From Metabacillus fastidiosus NBRC 101226 (GTDB lineage: Bacteria; Bacillota; Bacilli; Bacillales; Bacillaceae), in NCBI RefSeq assembly GCF_001591625.1, contig NZ_BCVG01000007.1, forward strand, positions 1-64,000: DNA of 64,000 nucleotides, read 5' to 3'. The notes beneath the pieces are model-generated. The model was given only the letters and a program-made list of their open reading frames with translations, made no database searches and was not told the origin of the DNA. The position numbers and the translations under genes were made by a program. Below, piece after piece: positions 1 through 8,969 of this stretch. Every line of letters starts with the position of its first letter. Positions within the stretch are counted from its first letter, which is position 1.

Positions 1-40
1 CTTACTGCCCGTTAAGGCTGGGATAAATGGATTAAATAAA

Positions 41-70
41 AAAACGATGCCACTTGTTAGCATCGTTTTT
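41..70. terminator. Bidirectional terminator after zosA
   Basis: A hairpin with arms AAAACGATGC and GCATCGTTTT has T or A runs on both sides, so it can end transcription in either direction. It lies just past the zosA stop codon. Nothing else is visible in the first 40 bases. Confidence 0.8.
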
Positions 71-75
71 TCAGC

Positions 76-2004
76 TTATGATTTTAATAGTCTAAGACCA
101 TTTAATATAACAAGAATCGTACTTCCTTCATGCCCAATAACACCTAGCGGAAGGTCTAATATTTGTAAGAAGTTTGAGCAGATTAACAATGCAATAACAA
201 TCATTGAAAAGACAATATTTTGTTTCACGATTCGATTCATTTTTTTCGACAACTGGACAGCCTTTGTCAGCTTCGTTAAATCATTTTGCATAAGAACGAC
301 ATCTGCTGTTTCCAGTGCAACATCTGTCCCTTCTCCCATTGCAACACCGACGCTTGCTGTGGCTAATGCTGGTGCATCATTAATGCCATCACCGACCATT
401 GCGACAGAACCTGATTCTTTCTCAAGCTTTTTAATCTCATTTACTTTATCTTCAGGTAAACATTCAGCAACAAAGCCGTCAACTTTCGATTCTGCCGCTA
501 TTGCTTCTGCTGTTCCTCTGCTGTCTCCTGTTAACATAATTGTTTTAATGCCTTCATTCCGCAGGCTTTCAATTGCTATTATTGTTTCATCACGAATAAC
601 ATCTTTTAATGCAATTAGTCCTGCAATTTCATTTCCTTGTTTTATATAAACTACCGTTTTCCCTTGCTTAGAAAGCGTTTGACCAATATTACTGTGGAAA
701 GAATTTGTTAAATCTTTATTCACAAAATCCGCTTTTCCAATTTTCCATTCTGTATTGTTAATAATTGCACCGACACCGAAACCTGATTGTTCATGTACAG
801 AAACTGCAATTCGCTCTAATCTCTCATTTTCTTGTAAGATATGCTTTACAATTGCTTTTGCAAGCGGATGATTTGATTGGCTTTCGATCGTATAAACAGC
901 TTGATAAAATTCCTCTTCGTTAACTCCATCTGCGATGACAACATCTGTCACAGCTGGAGCACCCCTTGTTAATGTTCCGGTTTTATCAAGAGCAACAACT
1001 TTTATTTTACTTAATTGTTCCAGATGGACACCGCCTTTAAATAAAAGACCGTTTCTTGCTCCATTAGAAATTGCTGATAATGTAGCAGGCATAATGGATG
1101 CAACTAATGCACAAGGTGATGCAACAACCATTAGAACGAGTGCACGGTAAATTGTTTCACTCCAGCTCCAGCCGATAATATAATGTGGTAAAAACATCAT
1201 TAGCGCAACTGTGATTAAAACAACTTTCACATATGTTCCTTCAAACCTTTCAATGAATTGCTGTGAAGGTGATTTTTCGGATTGTGCACTTTGAACAAGC
1301 TGCAAAATCTTCTGGAATAATGTTTCCGAACTTTTCTTCGTTACTTTTAATGTAATTGAGCCGCTCCCATTAACTGTTCCGGCAAATACTTCATCCTGGA
1401 TATTTTTCTCAACTGGCATCGACTCACCAGTAATTGCTGACTGATCAATACTCGTTCTCCCTGTTACAATGACAGCATCAGCTGGAATACGTTCACCTGG
1501 TTTTACGATAATAAGATCATTCAATCCTAGCTGGGAAACAGGAACAACTTTTTCCACCCCATCAATAAGCAATGTTGCCTCCTCCGGCTGCAAACTCATA
1601 AGCGCGGATAGTTCACGCTGACTTTTATTCATTGTATATGTTTCAAGGGCACCACTGACTGCAAAAATAAAAATCAAAATAGAACCTTCCAGCCAGTGTC
1701 CGATAATCGCAGAACCAACCGCCGCAAAAATCATTAATAATTCCACATTCAAGTTCTTTTCAGCTATCGTATCTTCAATTCCTTCTTTCGCTTTCGCAAA
1801 TCCACCAATAACAAATGCTGCGATAAAAAGAGGAATGGCGATATTTTCGACCCCTTGTCTTTGTAGAAGCCAACCGATTAAGATGAGTACTCCACTAAAA
1901 ATAGCAAAAATAAGTTCATGGTGTTCTTTTATCTTTCCGATAAAAGAAATTTCTTGTTTAGAATCATTATAATCATCATATTTCACATTTACATCCGCTT
2001 CCAT
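76..2004 (-). CDS. zosA: ZosA-type zinc-transporting P1B ATPase
   Basis: Membrane metal pump that couples ATP hydrolysis to zinc transport. Its B. subtilis counterpart is a zinc uptake ATPase of the peroxide response. The sequence shows the phosphatase-domain TGES, an SPC metal-site motif in the sixth helix (SPC rather than the CPC of export pumps), the phosphorylated DKTGT, the HP locus (SNHPLAKA) and the hinge GDGINDAP. There is no N-terminal HMA or CxxC metal-binding domain. The start was moved 15 codons inside the longest ORF, because the ATG at 2004 is preceded by a good GGGAGTGAT ribosome binding site and the upstream ATG has none; this gives 642 residues, near the roughly 637 of B. subtilis ZosA. 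The stoA-zosA order is the same as in B. subtilis, which supports the symbol. The substrate is inferred from orthology. Confidence 0.88.
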   Translation of the reverse strand: MEADVNVKYDDYNDSKQEISFIGKIKEHHELIFAIFSGVLILIGWLLQRQGVENIAIPLFIAAFVIGGFAKAKEGIEDTIAEKNLNVELLMIFAAVGSAIIGHWLEGSILIFIFAVSGALETYTMNKSQRELSALMSLQPEEATLLIDGVEKVVPVSQLGLNDLIIVKPGERIPADAVIVTGRTSIDQSAITGESMPVEKNIQDEVFAGTVNGSGSITLKVTKKSSETLFQKILQLVQSAQSEKSPSQQFIERFEGTYVKVVLITVALMMFLPHYIIGWSWSETIYRALVLMVVASPCALVASIMPATLSAISNGARNGLLFKGGVHLEQLSKIKVVALDKTGTLTRGAPAVTDVVIADGVNEEEFYQAVYTIESQSNHPLAKAIVKHILQENERLERIAVSVHEQSGFGVGAIINNTEWKIGKADFVNKDLTNSFHSNIGQTLSKQGKTVVYIKQGNEIAGLIALKDVIRDETIIAIESLRNEGIKTIMLTGDSRGTAEAIAAESKVDGFVAECLPEDKVNEIKKLEKESGSVAMVGDGINDAPALATASVGVAMGEGTDVALETADVVLMQNDLTKLTKAVQLSKKMNRIVKQNIVFSMIVIALLICSNFLQILDLPLGVIGHEGSTILVILNGLRLLKS

Positions 2005-2097
2005 CTTATCACTCCCTAATTGAGAATAAAAATCAAATTCATTTAACATTAAAATAATAAAAGATGAGTGAAATGTTCATTTATATAGTGTATATTC

Positions 2098-2164
2098 AGT
2101 ATAACAGACATAAATATTTTTTCAAGTATAAATTATAATTGATATTATATTAGAATCATTATAA
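2098..2164 (-). promoter_or_regulatory. zosA promoter with PerR/Fur-type box
   Basis: Read on the minus strand, TTGAAA (2120-2125) and TATACT (2098-2103) are 16 bp apart and form a plausible sigma-A promoter. Upstream of it, TTAGAATCATTATAA (2150-2164) matches the 7-1-7 Fur-family box TTATAATNATTATAA at 14 of 15 positions. B. subtilis zosA belongs to the PerR regulon, so PerR is the likely reader, but Fur and Zur boxes look alike. The box sits about 25 bp upstream of the -35, which is unusual for a simple roadblock. Confidence 0.55.
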
Positions 2165-2175
2165 TTAAGTATTTA

Positions 2176-2658
2176 TTATTTCTTTATTTCTTCCTCAATT
2201 ACCTTCTTTGTAACCGGTCCGAACATTGTTTTTTTAATCATTCCTTCTTCATCAATAATGATCGTTGTCGGTATACCAAGAATACGATAATTCTTCATTA
2301 CCTCACCTTTTTTATCTAATAGTATCGGAAAATGTATTTTATTTACTTGAGCAAAATGACGAACATCTTCCTCGCTTCTTTCCTGTGAGGTGATATTGAT
2401 AGCTAATAATTCCACTTTTGTTCTATCTGCATCATCATATAACGCATTCAATTCCAACATTTCTTCATAACAGTATTCACACCAGCTTGTCCAAAAGTTA
2501 AGAATGACCGTTTTTCCTTTATAATCGGATAACTTCTCATTCTGTCCATCTATTGTACGAAGTTCAAAATCAATCGCTTTACTATTTTCTGTAAGAGCCT
2601 GTACCTCAGACGAAAAAATCATTGTAAAAAATAAAAAAGCTGTCATTATTTTCTTCAT
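2176..2658 (-). CDS. stoA: StoA-like sporulation thiol-disulfide oxidoreductase
   Basis: Membrane-anchored, extracytoplasmic thioredoxin-fold protein. In B. subtilis StoA keeps cortex-synthesis proteins reduced in the developing forespore. The N-terminal hydrophobic segment (residues 1-22) is a signal anchor. The TlpA/ResA-like domain follows, with the active site W-C-E-Y-C near residue 56 and the cis-proline loop GIPTT near residue 130. The CEYC active site differs from the Pro-containing dipeptide usual in this family, which could change its redox potential. At 160 residues it is close to the family length. It sits between ykvU and zosA, as in B. subtilis, and is read in the same direction. 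Confidence 0.85.
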   Translation of the reverse strand: MKKIMTAFLFFTMIFSSEVQALTENSKAIDFELRTIDGQNEKLSDYKGKTVILNFWTSWCEYCYEEMLELNALYDDADRTKVELLAINITSQERSEEDVRHFAQVNKIHFPILLDKKGEVMKNYRILGIPTTIIIDEEGMIKKTMFGPVTKKVIEEEIKK

Positions 2659-2809
2659 TTATATCCTCCTTTTTTCTTCTTAGCTTTCCCCTAAATCACC
2701 GCTTCCATCAATAGATGTTTCCCCTCCTTACTGCCTGTAATGATTAATAATGGGTAAATAAAAAGCATCTCCCTCTCTAATGAAATAAAGTCATTAGAGA
2801 AGAAGACAC

Positions 2810-4147
2810 TTAGAAAATAGTCGTTTTCTTTAAATTACTTTCTCCGAGCAATAAATTAACACCGATCTTATTGCAAATAGTGAAATAATGCATGAGCATT
2901 AATAATACAGCACACATATTCATTCCGATAATTACTCCCTCCATCCCAAATTGCGGCATAGAACCGAGCACGTACATCATCGCAAATGAAATAACATGTG
3001 ACCATACCGTATGAAAAAATGCTTCCTTCACAAGACCAAGTCCAATTAAATAAGATTGCATCGGGTAGACAAAATATTGGAATAGGAAATACGGCCAAAG
3101 CATTTTCAAATAAAAGGCTGGTGTTGATGATTGAAAAAATAAATGCGTCAACGGCTCCGCAAATATATACATAATAATAATCGCTGGAAAGCCGTAGCAA
3201 ATCGTTATAATCATAGACTGCTGAAGTAATTTAACAAGCTTTGTCCGATCTTTTTTAGCCGCCGCTTCAGATACATTCGGAATAAGCATAATCATAAGGG
3301 AATGTCCTATAAAAGCCGGAAAGAAGCCAATCGACATTGCGACACCTGCAAGCATTCCATACTGCTCTGTCGCCATTACTCCTGTTAAACCTGATGTGAC
3401 AAGTGCTATTTTTACTAGAAATGGCTGCACCGCATGTGTTAACGAATGGAATAACCGCAGTCCTGTTGTCGGTAAGGAAACAGCGAGTAGGTTTTTTCGT
3501 ACAGAACTTGCATTCATAAATGTTTTTGGCCTGCTCTTAATAAGTTGAAAATGAATAATAAAAGCAGCAACTAAATAGGCGCAGACAAGTAATTCACTGC
3601 CGATCAATGTCGCTAATGCAATAAGAAGCGCCATTTCTAAATCGAATTGGAATGTGTGATAAACAAAAAATAAAATGATCAGCTGCGCACATTTTCTAAG
3701 AAAATTAGAAACCGCAATTTTCCCCATTTGCTGTACTCCCATAAAGTATCCTCTTGCGATCGAAGAAAAAGCAACAATTGGGATTAACAGAATAAGAAGC
3801 CATTTTATTAATGGATGATATTCCTTAAAAATTGGAAGAGCCGGTAAAATAACAGCACTAATCAGCATGAAACAAATAACAAAGAAAATCGTTAAACGTA
3901 TCGTATGCTTCAACATATTATAGTGAAGCTCCGGCTTTTTCTCAGCAACGAATTTGGAAATAGAAATCGGCAGTTCAAAACTTGCAATAATAACAACTAA
4001 AAAAACAACGGGCAAAATGGACATATAAAGTCCCATTCCATGTTCCCCTAATTCTCTTGCTAAAATCATATTTACTAAAAATTCAAGGCTTTCACTAATG
4101 AAGGCAGCAATGATGAGCAGTATCGTTCCTCTATAAAAAGAATTCAT
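2810..4147 (-). CDS. ykvU: YkvU-like MOP-family spore membrane flippase
   Basis: Polytopic membrane protein of the MOP (MATE/PST polysaccharide exporter) superfamily, with about 12-14 hydrophobic segments over 445 residues. Relatives such as SpoVB flip lipid-linked peptidoglycan or polysaccharide precursors. B. subtilis YkvU is a SpoVB-like protein made in the mother cell during sporulation, and its exact cargo is unknown. The N-terminus (MNSFYRGTILLIIAAFISE) is typical of the SpoVB group. It lies upstream of stoA and downstream of the germination operon on the same strand. A hairpin with arms CTCTAATGA/TCATTAGAG (about 2775-2800) lies beyond the stop but lacks a clean T run. Confidence 0.8.
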   Translation of the reverse strand: MNSFYRGTILLIIAAFISESLEFLVNMILARELGEHGMGLYMSILPVVFLVVIIASFELPISISKFVAEKKPELHYNMLKHTIRLTIFFVICFMLISAVILPALPIFKEYHPLIKWLLILLIPIVAFSSIARGYFMGVQQMGKIAVSNFLRKCAQLIILFFVYHTFQFDLEMALLIALATLIGSELLVCAYLVAAFIIHFQLIKSRPKTFMNASSVRKNLLAVSLPTTGLRLFHSLTHAVQPFLVKIALVTSGLTGVMATEQYGMLAGVAMSIGFFPAFIGHSLMIMLIPNVSEAAAKKDRTKLVKLLQQSMIITICYGFPAIIIMYIFAEPLTHLFFQSSTPAFYLKMLWPYFLFQYFVYPMQSYLIGLGLVKEAFFHTVWSHVISFAMMYVLGSMPQFGMEGVIIGMNMCAVLLMLMHYFTICNKIGVNLLLGESNLKKTTIF

Positions 4148-4215
4148 AAATCGTCTCCCTGTAAACTAGTTGATACAATAACATATGAGACGGGCTATGA
4201 AATTATTAAAACGAT

Positions 4216-5286
4216 TTATTCTGTCACACCTGTTTCAGAAATAACAGCCTCCACATTTACGATAACAGAATAGTCTTCCTTTCGTTTTCTCCACTCGCTA
4301 AGATCAAATTCTCTCGAATATGCTTTTATTTCTCTGCCAAGACGTACCGGGTCAATGTTAAGCTCCTGGAATTTTTCAAAAAGAGCTATCACTTCTTTTT
4401 TAATATCCTTCTCTAAAGCTTTCTCAATTTTATAAATGTCTTCCTTCGTTAAATCCCTGCCAGTATATTGCTGAATGGCGCCTTTCATTTTAATATCTAC
4501 AGATGCTTTAAGTGGATTTAACTGCTTTGCCCTTATTTTCCTTGAAGAATGAATATTGTATATAGAAACTAATTCATCTGTTTCAGGAATACGCAGCATA
4601 TAGTTGCCACTTGTATGACTATCTGTTAATATTTTCATCGAAAAAAGTTTTTCATTCGGAATTTCTCCGACCAATTTATCACCGTTAAATAATGCCAGTC
4701 CATCAATTATGACGCCATCATCCTTCTTCTTTAGAAATGGCAAGTATGAGTCGGACCAGGCAGATTTATAGTTATTTAAAAATAAATGTAAATTAGCCAT
4801 CGGTACATCCCTTTGTTCTTTATTATGTAAAATTAATGATGTTAAATAAGTAGAAGTACCTTTTAGACCGAGCTGTTCACTCATTATGTCAGCAGCATCT
4901 CCCCTTGTAATAGCTAAAAGAACTCTCGAACCGATGGATTCATCCCTTTGGAGCGGGTCCATAAAGTCCTTTACTCCCTGTCTTGCTAATTCTTCGCTGA
5001 ACAGCACAAGCTTTATCTTTCCTATCGCTAACGGACGGGAGGACTCCCTTTCTATTTCAGACAGAATTTCACGACTTAACAAGGACTCCCCTGTCAATCT
5101 TTCTTCTTGAACAGGCTGATCTTTTAAAAATTGCGGAATAAGAACCATTCCAGTATATTTCTCTTCCCCTTCCTTTTTATCAAAGCCAGCCGTTGTAACA
5201 AGATTAATATCATCTATTATTTCCTGCTCAACGCATCCACTTAAGGCACAAAAAATCAAACAACAGATGATAATGGAATATTTCAT
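4216..5286 (-). CDS. GerAC-family germinant receptor lipoprotein
   Basis: C subunit of a spore germinant receptor, a lipoprotein on the outer face of the spore inner membrane. The signal peptide ends in the lipobox LSGC, with the lipidated Cys at about residue 18, and the rest matches the Ger(x)C fold. At 356 residues it is slightly shorter than typical members (370-400). Its start overlaps the end of the B subunit gene by 4 bp, so translation is coupled. It is the last gene of the A-B-C operon. The germinant cannot be read from the sequence, and assignment to GerA, GerB, GerK or another class is uncertain. Confidence 0.88.
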   Translation of the reverse strand: MKYSIIICCLIFCALSGCVEQEIIDDINLVTTAGFDKKEGEEKYTGMVLIPQFLKDQPVQEERLTGESLLSREILSEIERESSRPLAIGKIKLVLFSEELARQGVKDFMDPLQRDESIGSRVLLAITRGDAADIMSEQLGLKGTSTYLTSLILHNKEQRDVPMANLHLFLNNYKSAWSDSYLPFLKKKDDGVIIDGLALFNGDKLVGEIPNEKLFSMKILTDSHTSGNYMLRIPETDELVSIYNIHSSRKIRAKQLNPLKASVDIKMKGAIQQYTGRDLTKEDIYKIEKALEKDIKKEVIALFEKFQELNIDPVRLGREIKAYSREFDLSEWRKRKEDYSVIVNVEAVISETGVTE

Positions 5287-6383
5287 GCTCTTTTCTCCTT
5301 TATTTTGCGAATCACTAGCGACATTATATAGAGGAAGGGAATATATACATAAACAAGATAAAAACTTACATCTCCAAGGCTACTTTTAAATACATCAAGC
5401 CTAACTCTTGTTTGAAGCATATTGCTGAAAATATAAGTTAAAAACAAGATAATTATCAGCATATATTTCTGCTTAAAATGAAAGGCGTCTTTTAAGATTC
5501 TGATTGAACACCATACAGCTATACATACAATTGGTAAAATAATCAGGTTCCAATTCGCAATACCGACATATTCAAATCTCTCGAGAAACGGAAATTCAAC
5601 AATCTTCCACATCGTTAATGTCGGCCAAATATTTTCCTGAAGCTGCGCCTGACTAAAAAAGACCATAGACACAAGCATAATAAGCAAATAAGTAGAAGTT
5701 GTAAAGGCAGCACCTATATGCGCCCATTTCTTAGAAAGACTTGGATTTTTAAGAAACGGATAAAAAACGAGTAATGCTTCAAAACCAAGCATCGATAATC
5801 CCACCTCCTTTGCTCCTTTAAGAAGTTCAATAAAGGAATGAGAAAACATCGGAAAAAGATTCATTAATGATGAAAACTGCAGCGGAAAAAGAAAAATAAT
5901 AAAAATATAACTCGGTAAAATTACACCGAAGAAAGCAATACCTGTTACAATACGGAATCCGCTCATAACGATATAATAAACAAGAGCAAGAAAAAAGAAG
6001 GCAAAAGCCCATATATTCACATCAGGAAACATCCATACTCTAATAAGATCGATAAATACGGCCAGTGCACTTATACCTAAAACTAGAAAGTAAAGACAAA
6101 AAAGGAGATTAAGCATATTCCCTAGCTTTTTACCGAATAACTCCTGATGGACAGTCACAATATTTCCATTAGCACCTTCTAAAATTTTATATATCATCCA
6201 AATTAAAAGATGAACATATAAACCAGCAATAATAATGGAAATCCAAGCATCATTTCCTGCTTTTTCTACTATATAAGGCTGAAATCCTAAAACAGCTACA
6301 CCGAATTGGGTACAGTGTATTAAATAAAAAACTAGAAAATGGGAAACTTTATTTTTTTCTGGAATCTGAATCATTTCCTGCAT
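5283..6383 (-). CDS. GerAB-family germinant receptor permease subunit
   Basis: B subunit of the germinant receptor, an amino-acid-permease-like (APC superfamily) integral membrane protein. About ten hydrophobic segments fill its 366 residues, the usual family length. In characterised systems this subunit binds the germinant within its membrane core. It lies 10 bp downstream of the A gene and overlaps the C gene by 4 bp, as is standard in gerA-type tricistronic operons. The N-terminal region (MIQIPEKNKVSHFLVFYLIH) resembles other GerAB proteins. Confidence 0.88.
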   Translation of the reverse strand: MQEMIQIPEKNKVSHFLVFYLIHCTQFGVAVLGFQPYIVEKAGNDAWISIIIAGLYVHLLIWMIYKILEGANGNIVTVHQELFGKKLGNMLNLLFCLYFLVLGISALAVFIDLIRVWMFPDVNIWAFAFFFLALVYYIVMSGFRIVTGIAFFGVILPSYIFIIFLFPLQFSSLMNLFPMFSHSFIELLKGAKEVGLSMLGFEALLVFYPFLKNPSLSKKWAHIGAAFTTSTYLLIMLVSMVFFSQAQLQENIWPTLTMWKIVEFPFLERFEYVGIANWNLIILPIVCIAVWCSIRILKDAFHFKQKYMLIIILFLTYIFSNMLQTRVRLDVFKSSLGDVSFYLVYVYIPFLYIMSLVIRKIKEKRA

Positions 6384-6393
6384 TCCCCTTCAC

Positions 6394-7860
6394 TTATTCA
6401 TCAATATCTTTATTTTCCCTCGCTTTTCTACTTGAAAAACGAACTGAATTATTCGTTCGCAGTTCGAGTGGGCGCTTTGATAATAATGAGAACGGCAGAC
6501 GAATAAAAGCATCTTTCATATCGGCGGTACGTGGTGGAAATATCGGTTCTAAAAACGGCCTTCCCAATGAAGTAAGCCTTAATAAATGGGTGAGTAAAAT
6601 ACAAAAGCAATAAACAATACCTAACAGTCCTATCCACTGGGCAAAAAGGAGAAAAGGAAAACGTAATAATCTGATCGTGTTACCCATAACATAGACAGGT
6701 GTCGTAAACGATGCAAGTGCTGCTAAAGCGACAATAATAAGAAGAATATTACTCGTTATTCCAGCCTCAACGGATGCTGTTCCAATAACGATCCCGCCAA
6801 CGATACCGATCGTTTGTCCAACTTTCGTCGGCAGCCTTGCCCCCGCTTCTCTTAATAACTCAATAGTAAGCTCCAGAAAAAGAGCTTCCAAAATAGGAGG
6901 TATTGGAATATTCTGTCTTGATGCAACTAATGTATTTAACAGCTCCCTCGGAATCAGTTCGTAATGATATGTTAAAACAGCTACATATACAGGTGTTGCC
7001 AATATGGAAAAACCAACAGCAAATACCCGAATCAATCTAAAGAAAGACGAAATAATCCAATTTAAAAAGTAATCTTCAAACGCGGAAAAAAACTCAATTA
7101 ATGTCGTCGGACCGAGCAATATATGAGGAGAGCCGTCCACAATGACTGCTACTTTTCCTTCTGATAAAACCGATGCGACTCTGTCCGGACGCTCTGTATC
7201 TAATAACTGTGGAAAAGGAGATAAATGATTATCAGCAATCATTTGAGAAATAAACGAACTGTCACTTATTTGATCAAATTGAATGTCTTTTATTCTTTGT
7301 GTAATCGTCTTAACATTTTCTTCATTTGTAATCCCTTCTATATAAAGCACTGCTACTTTCGTTTTTGAAAGATCACCTACTTCCAGTTCCTTTACTTGAA
7401 ACTCTGGAATAGGTATTCTTTTTCGAATCAAATTCAAATTTGTCTCCATTGATTCTACAAACGCCTCTTTAGGACCAACAACGCTGAACTCTACTTCCGG
7501 AAGAGAAATAGCACGAGCAGCAGTTTTATTAGCATTAATGAGTAAACATGGCAATGCACTTTCACAAAGAGATATCATAATATAGCCGGTCAATATTTTC
7601 TCTTTTATAACATCCGTATCATTTGTAATCAGCATATTTTCTACTTTAATTGTTTCTTTTAATTGCGCAATTGTATACCATTGTTCTTGTTTTAAAGATG
7701 GTAAAACACTATTCTGTATAACTGTTGAGTCAGCCAGCGTTTTCATATAAATAATCCGGCAATTTTGAAACTTTGCTTTTTCTTCATATTCGATTAGATC
7801 AGATGAACCCTTTAAAGCAGCGATTGCCTTCTCTATCGAATCTTTCTTTTTCTGATCCAC
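6394..7860 (-). CDS. GerAA-family germinant receptor A subunit
   Basis: A subunit of a GerA-type germinant receptor in the spore inner membrane. The first 240 or so residues form a soluble domain, containing segments such as GPKEAFVES and the VASVLSEGKVAVIVDG stretch conserved in PF03323. This is followed by a membrane region of about 4-5 helices and a short basic C-terminal tail. At 488 residues it fits the family. Translation begins at a GTG (7858-7860) behind a GAGTGGTGA site. It is the first gene of the A-B-C operon. I saw no convincing sigma-G promoter in the 120 bp upstream, although sigma-G control is expected for this family. Confidence 0.9.
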   Translation of the reverse strand: MDQKKKDSIEKAIAALKGSSDLIEYEEKAKFQNCRIIYMKTLADSTVIQNSVLPSLKQEQWYTIAQLKETIKVENMLITNDTDVIKEKILTGYIMISLCESALPCLLINANKTAARAISLPEVEFSVVGPKEAFVESMETNLNLIRKRIPIPEFQVKELEVGDLSKTKVAVLYIEGITNEENVKTITQRIKDIQFDQISDSSFISQMIADNHLSPFPQLLDTERPDRVASVLSEGKVAVIVDGSPHILLGPTTLIEFFSAFEDYFLNWIISSFFRLIRVFAVGFSILATPVYVAVLTYHYELIPRELLNTLVASRQNIPIPPILEALFLELTIELLREAGARLPTKVGQTIGIVGGIVIGTASVEAGITSNILLIIVALAALASFTTPVYVMGNTIRLLRFPFLLFAQWIGLLGIVYCFCILLTHLLRLTSLGRPFLEPIFPPRTADMKDAFIRLPFSLLSKRPLELRTNNSVRFSSRKARENKDIDE

Positions 7861-7951
7861 ATAACGTCACCACTCGATCTATTCATTCTATTTCTATATT
7901 GCGTATGTAAGATTGGAATTATGCGCCAAATTGATAGACGTTTATTAAACA

Positions 7952-7980
7952 AAAAGAAAAAAGCCGCCTTAGAGGCAGCT
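7952..7980 (-). terminator. Terminator after ykvT
   Basis: On the minus strand the hairpin GCTGCCTCTAAGGCGGC is followed by TTTTTTCTTTTT, directly after the ykvT stop codon. It separates ykvT from the germination operon. Confidence 0.75.
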
Positions 7981-7982
7981 TA

Positions 7983-8585
7983 CTATTTCGCAAAGCGGTG
8001 ATTTCCGATTGTGACCGTCACCGGACGTGAGAAAATCCATTTACTCGTTGATGTTTTTGGATTAAAGAAATAGAGTGAACCATTCCCCATCCCTTGGAAT
8101 GCTAATGCTTCATTTACAGCTCTCTTCGCTTCCACACTAGCAGGTTTATTAATTTCCCCGTTTTGTACAGGAGTAAAGGCATAATGACCTTTTACTTTTT
8201 GATAAATGACAGATCGAACAGAATTCGGGAATAAATCGCTGTCAACACGATTTAATACAACTGATGCAACGGCTACTTTCCCGGCATATGGTTCGCCTTT
8301 TGCTTCTGCATTCACTAATCTTGCAAGTAAGTCTTTCTCTGCATTTGTAAGAGTAGCCGGGATAGTTAATCTCTCTCCTACAAATAATTGTGATGAATTT
8401 TTCTTATTTTGAGCTAATAATGACTGGACAGGAACTCCATATTTCTTACCAATTAACCATAGAGTGTCTCCTGATTTTACTTGATATGTTGTTGCAGCAT
8501 TAGCTTCTGTTTGCGGACTTTGGAACATAGATAAGCCGAGAGCTAATGTTGAAACAGCAACAAGTTTTAACATCTTTTTCCTCAT
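7983..8585 (-). CDS. ykvT: YkvT-like LysM cell wall hydrolase (SleB catalytic family)
   Basis: Secreted peptidoglycan hydrolase. Domains in order: signal peptide (residues 1-30, ending near SPQTEANA), one LysM peptidoglycan-binding repeat (about 33-77, with the VKSGDTLWLIGKKYG start), and a Hydrolase_2 (SleB-type lytic transglycosylase) catalytic domain (about 80-200), with the presumed catalytic Glu in LVNAEAKGEPY. B. subtilis YkvT has the same architecture and nearly the same length, and is linked to sporulation. Cortex or cell wall remodelling is the likely role, but a specific germination function is not shown here. Confidence 0.85.
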   Translation of the reverse strand: MRKKMLKLVAVSTLALGLSMFQSPQTEANAATTYQVKSGDTLWLIGKKYGVPVQSLLAQNKKNSSQLFVGERLTIPATLTNAEKDLLARLVNAEAKGEPYAGKVAVASVVLNRVDSDLFPNSVRSVIYQKVKGHYAFTPVQNGEINKPASVEAKRAVNEALAFQGMGNGSLYFFNPKTSTSKWIFSRPVTVTIGNHRFAK

Positions 8586-8701
8586 AATAACCTCCTAATA
8601 ATTCAGCTGTTTCTTAGTACATATATAAGCCTAACAGCTTCATAGACTAATAACACCCCTCAATATATGGATTGGTTTCCAGTATGTTTTTATATAAAAA
8701 A

Positions 8702-8736
8702 AGAAAAGCGGGAAGCTTCAAAAGTCAGCTTCTCGC
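8702..8736 (-). terminator. Terminator overlapping the end of a small gene
   Basis: A minus-strand stem built from AAGCGAGAAGCT and AGCTTCCCGCTT is followed by TTCTTTTTTT. It starts inside the last codons of the upstream small gene. Confidence 0.7.
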
Positions 8737-8919
8737 TTCTTGCAGATACTCATAGATAACGGAACCACCCTGCTGTGCAATCCCTCTAAAATGCTTAAAA
8801 TCATCCCTCTTTATTAACACTTTACGAAATTCTAAAAAATCTTCCTTAGATACTTCATGTGTAAGTAATTCACCATCACGCAACTGGTCCAGTATTTCTG
8901 TAATTGTCTGTTCATCCAT
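8725..8919 (-). CDS. Small conserved Bacillus protein, function unknown
   Basis: A 64-residue soluble, charged protein. It contains a helical N-terminal half (MDEQTITEILDQLRDGEL) and a C-terminal segment FKHFRGIAQQGGSVIYEY. I recognise similar small proteins from Bacillus genomes but cannot attach a function. The ATG at 8919 was chosen over a GTG five codons upstream, because the AAAGGTGAG ribosome binding site overlaps that GTG and lies about 10 bases from the ATG. It has its own terminator, so it appears monocistronic. Confidence 0.6.
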   Translation of the reverse strand: MDEQTITEILDQLRDGELLTHEVSKEDFLEFRKVLIKRDDFKHFRGIAQQGGSVIYEYLQEARS

Positions 8920-8969
8920 TGTTAGTTTTCTCACCTTTCTCTATTTTCTATCTATAATATTAGAACATA

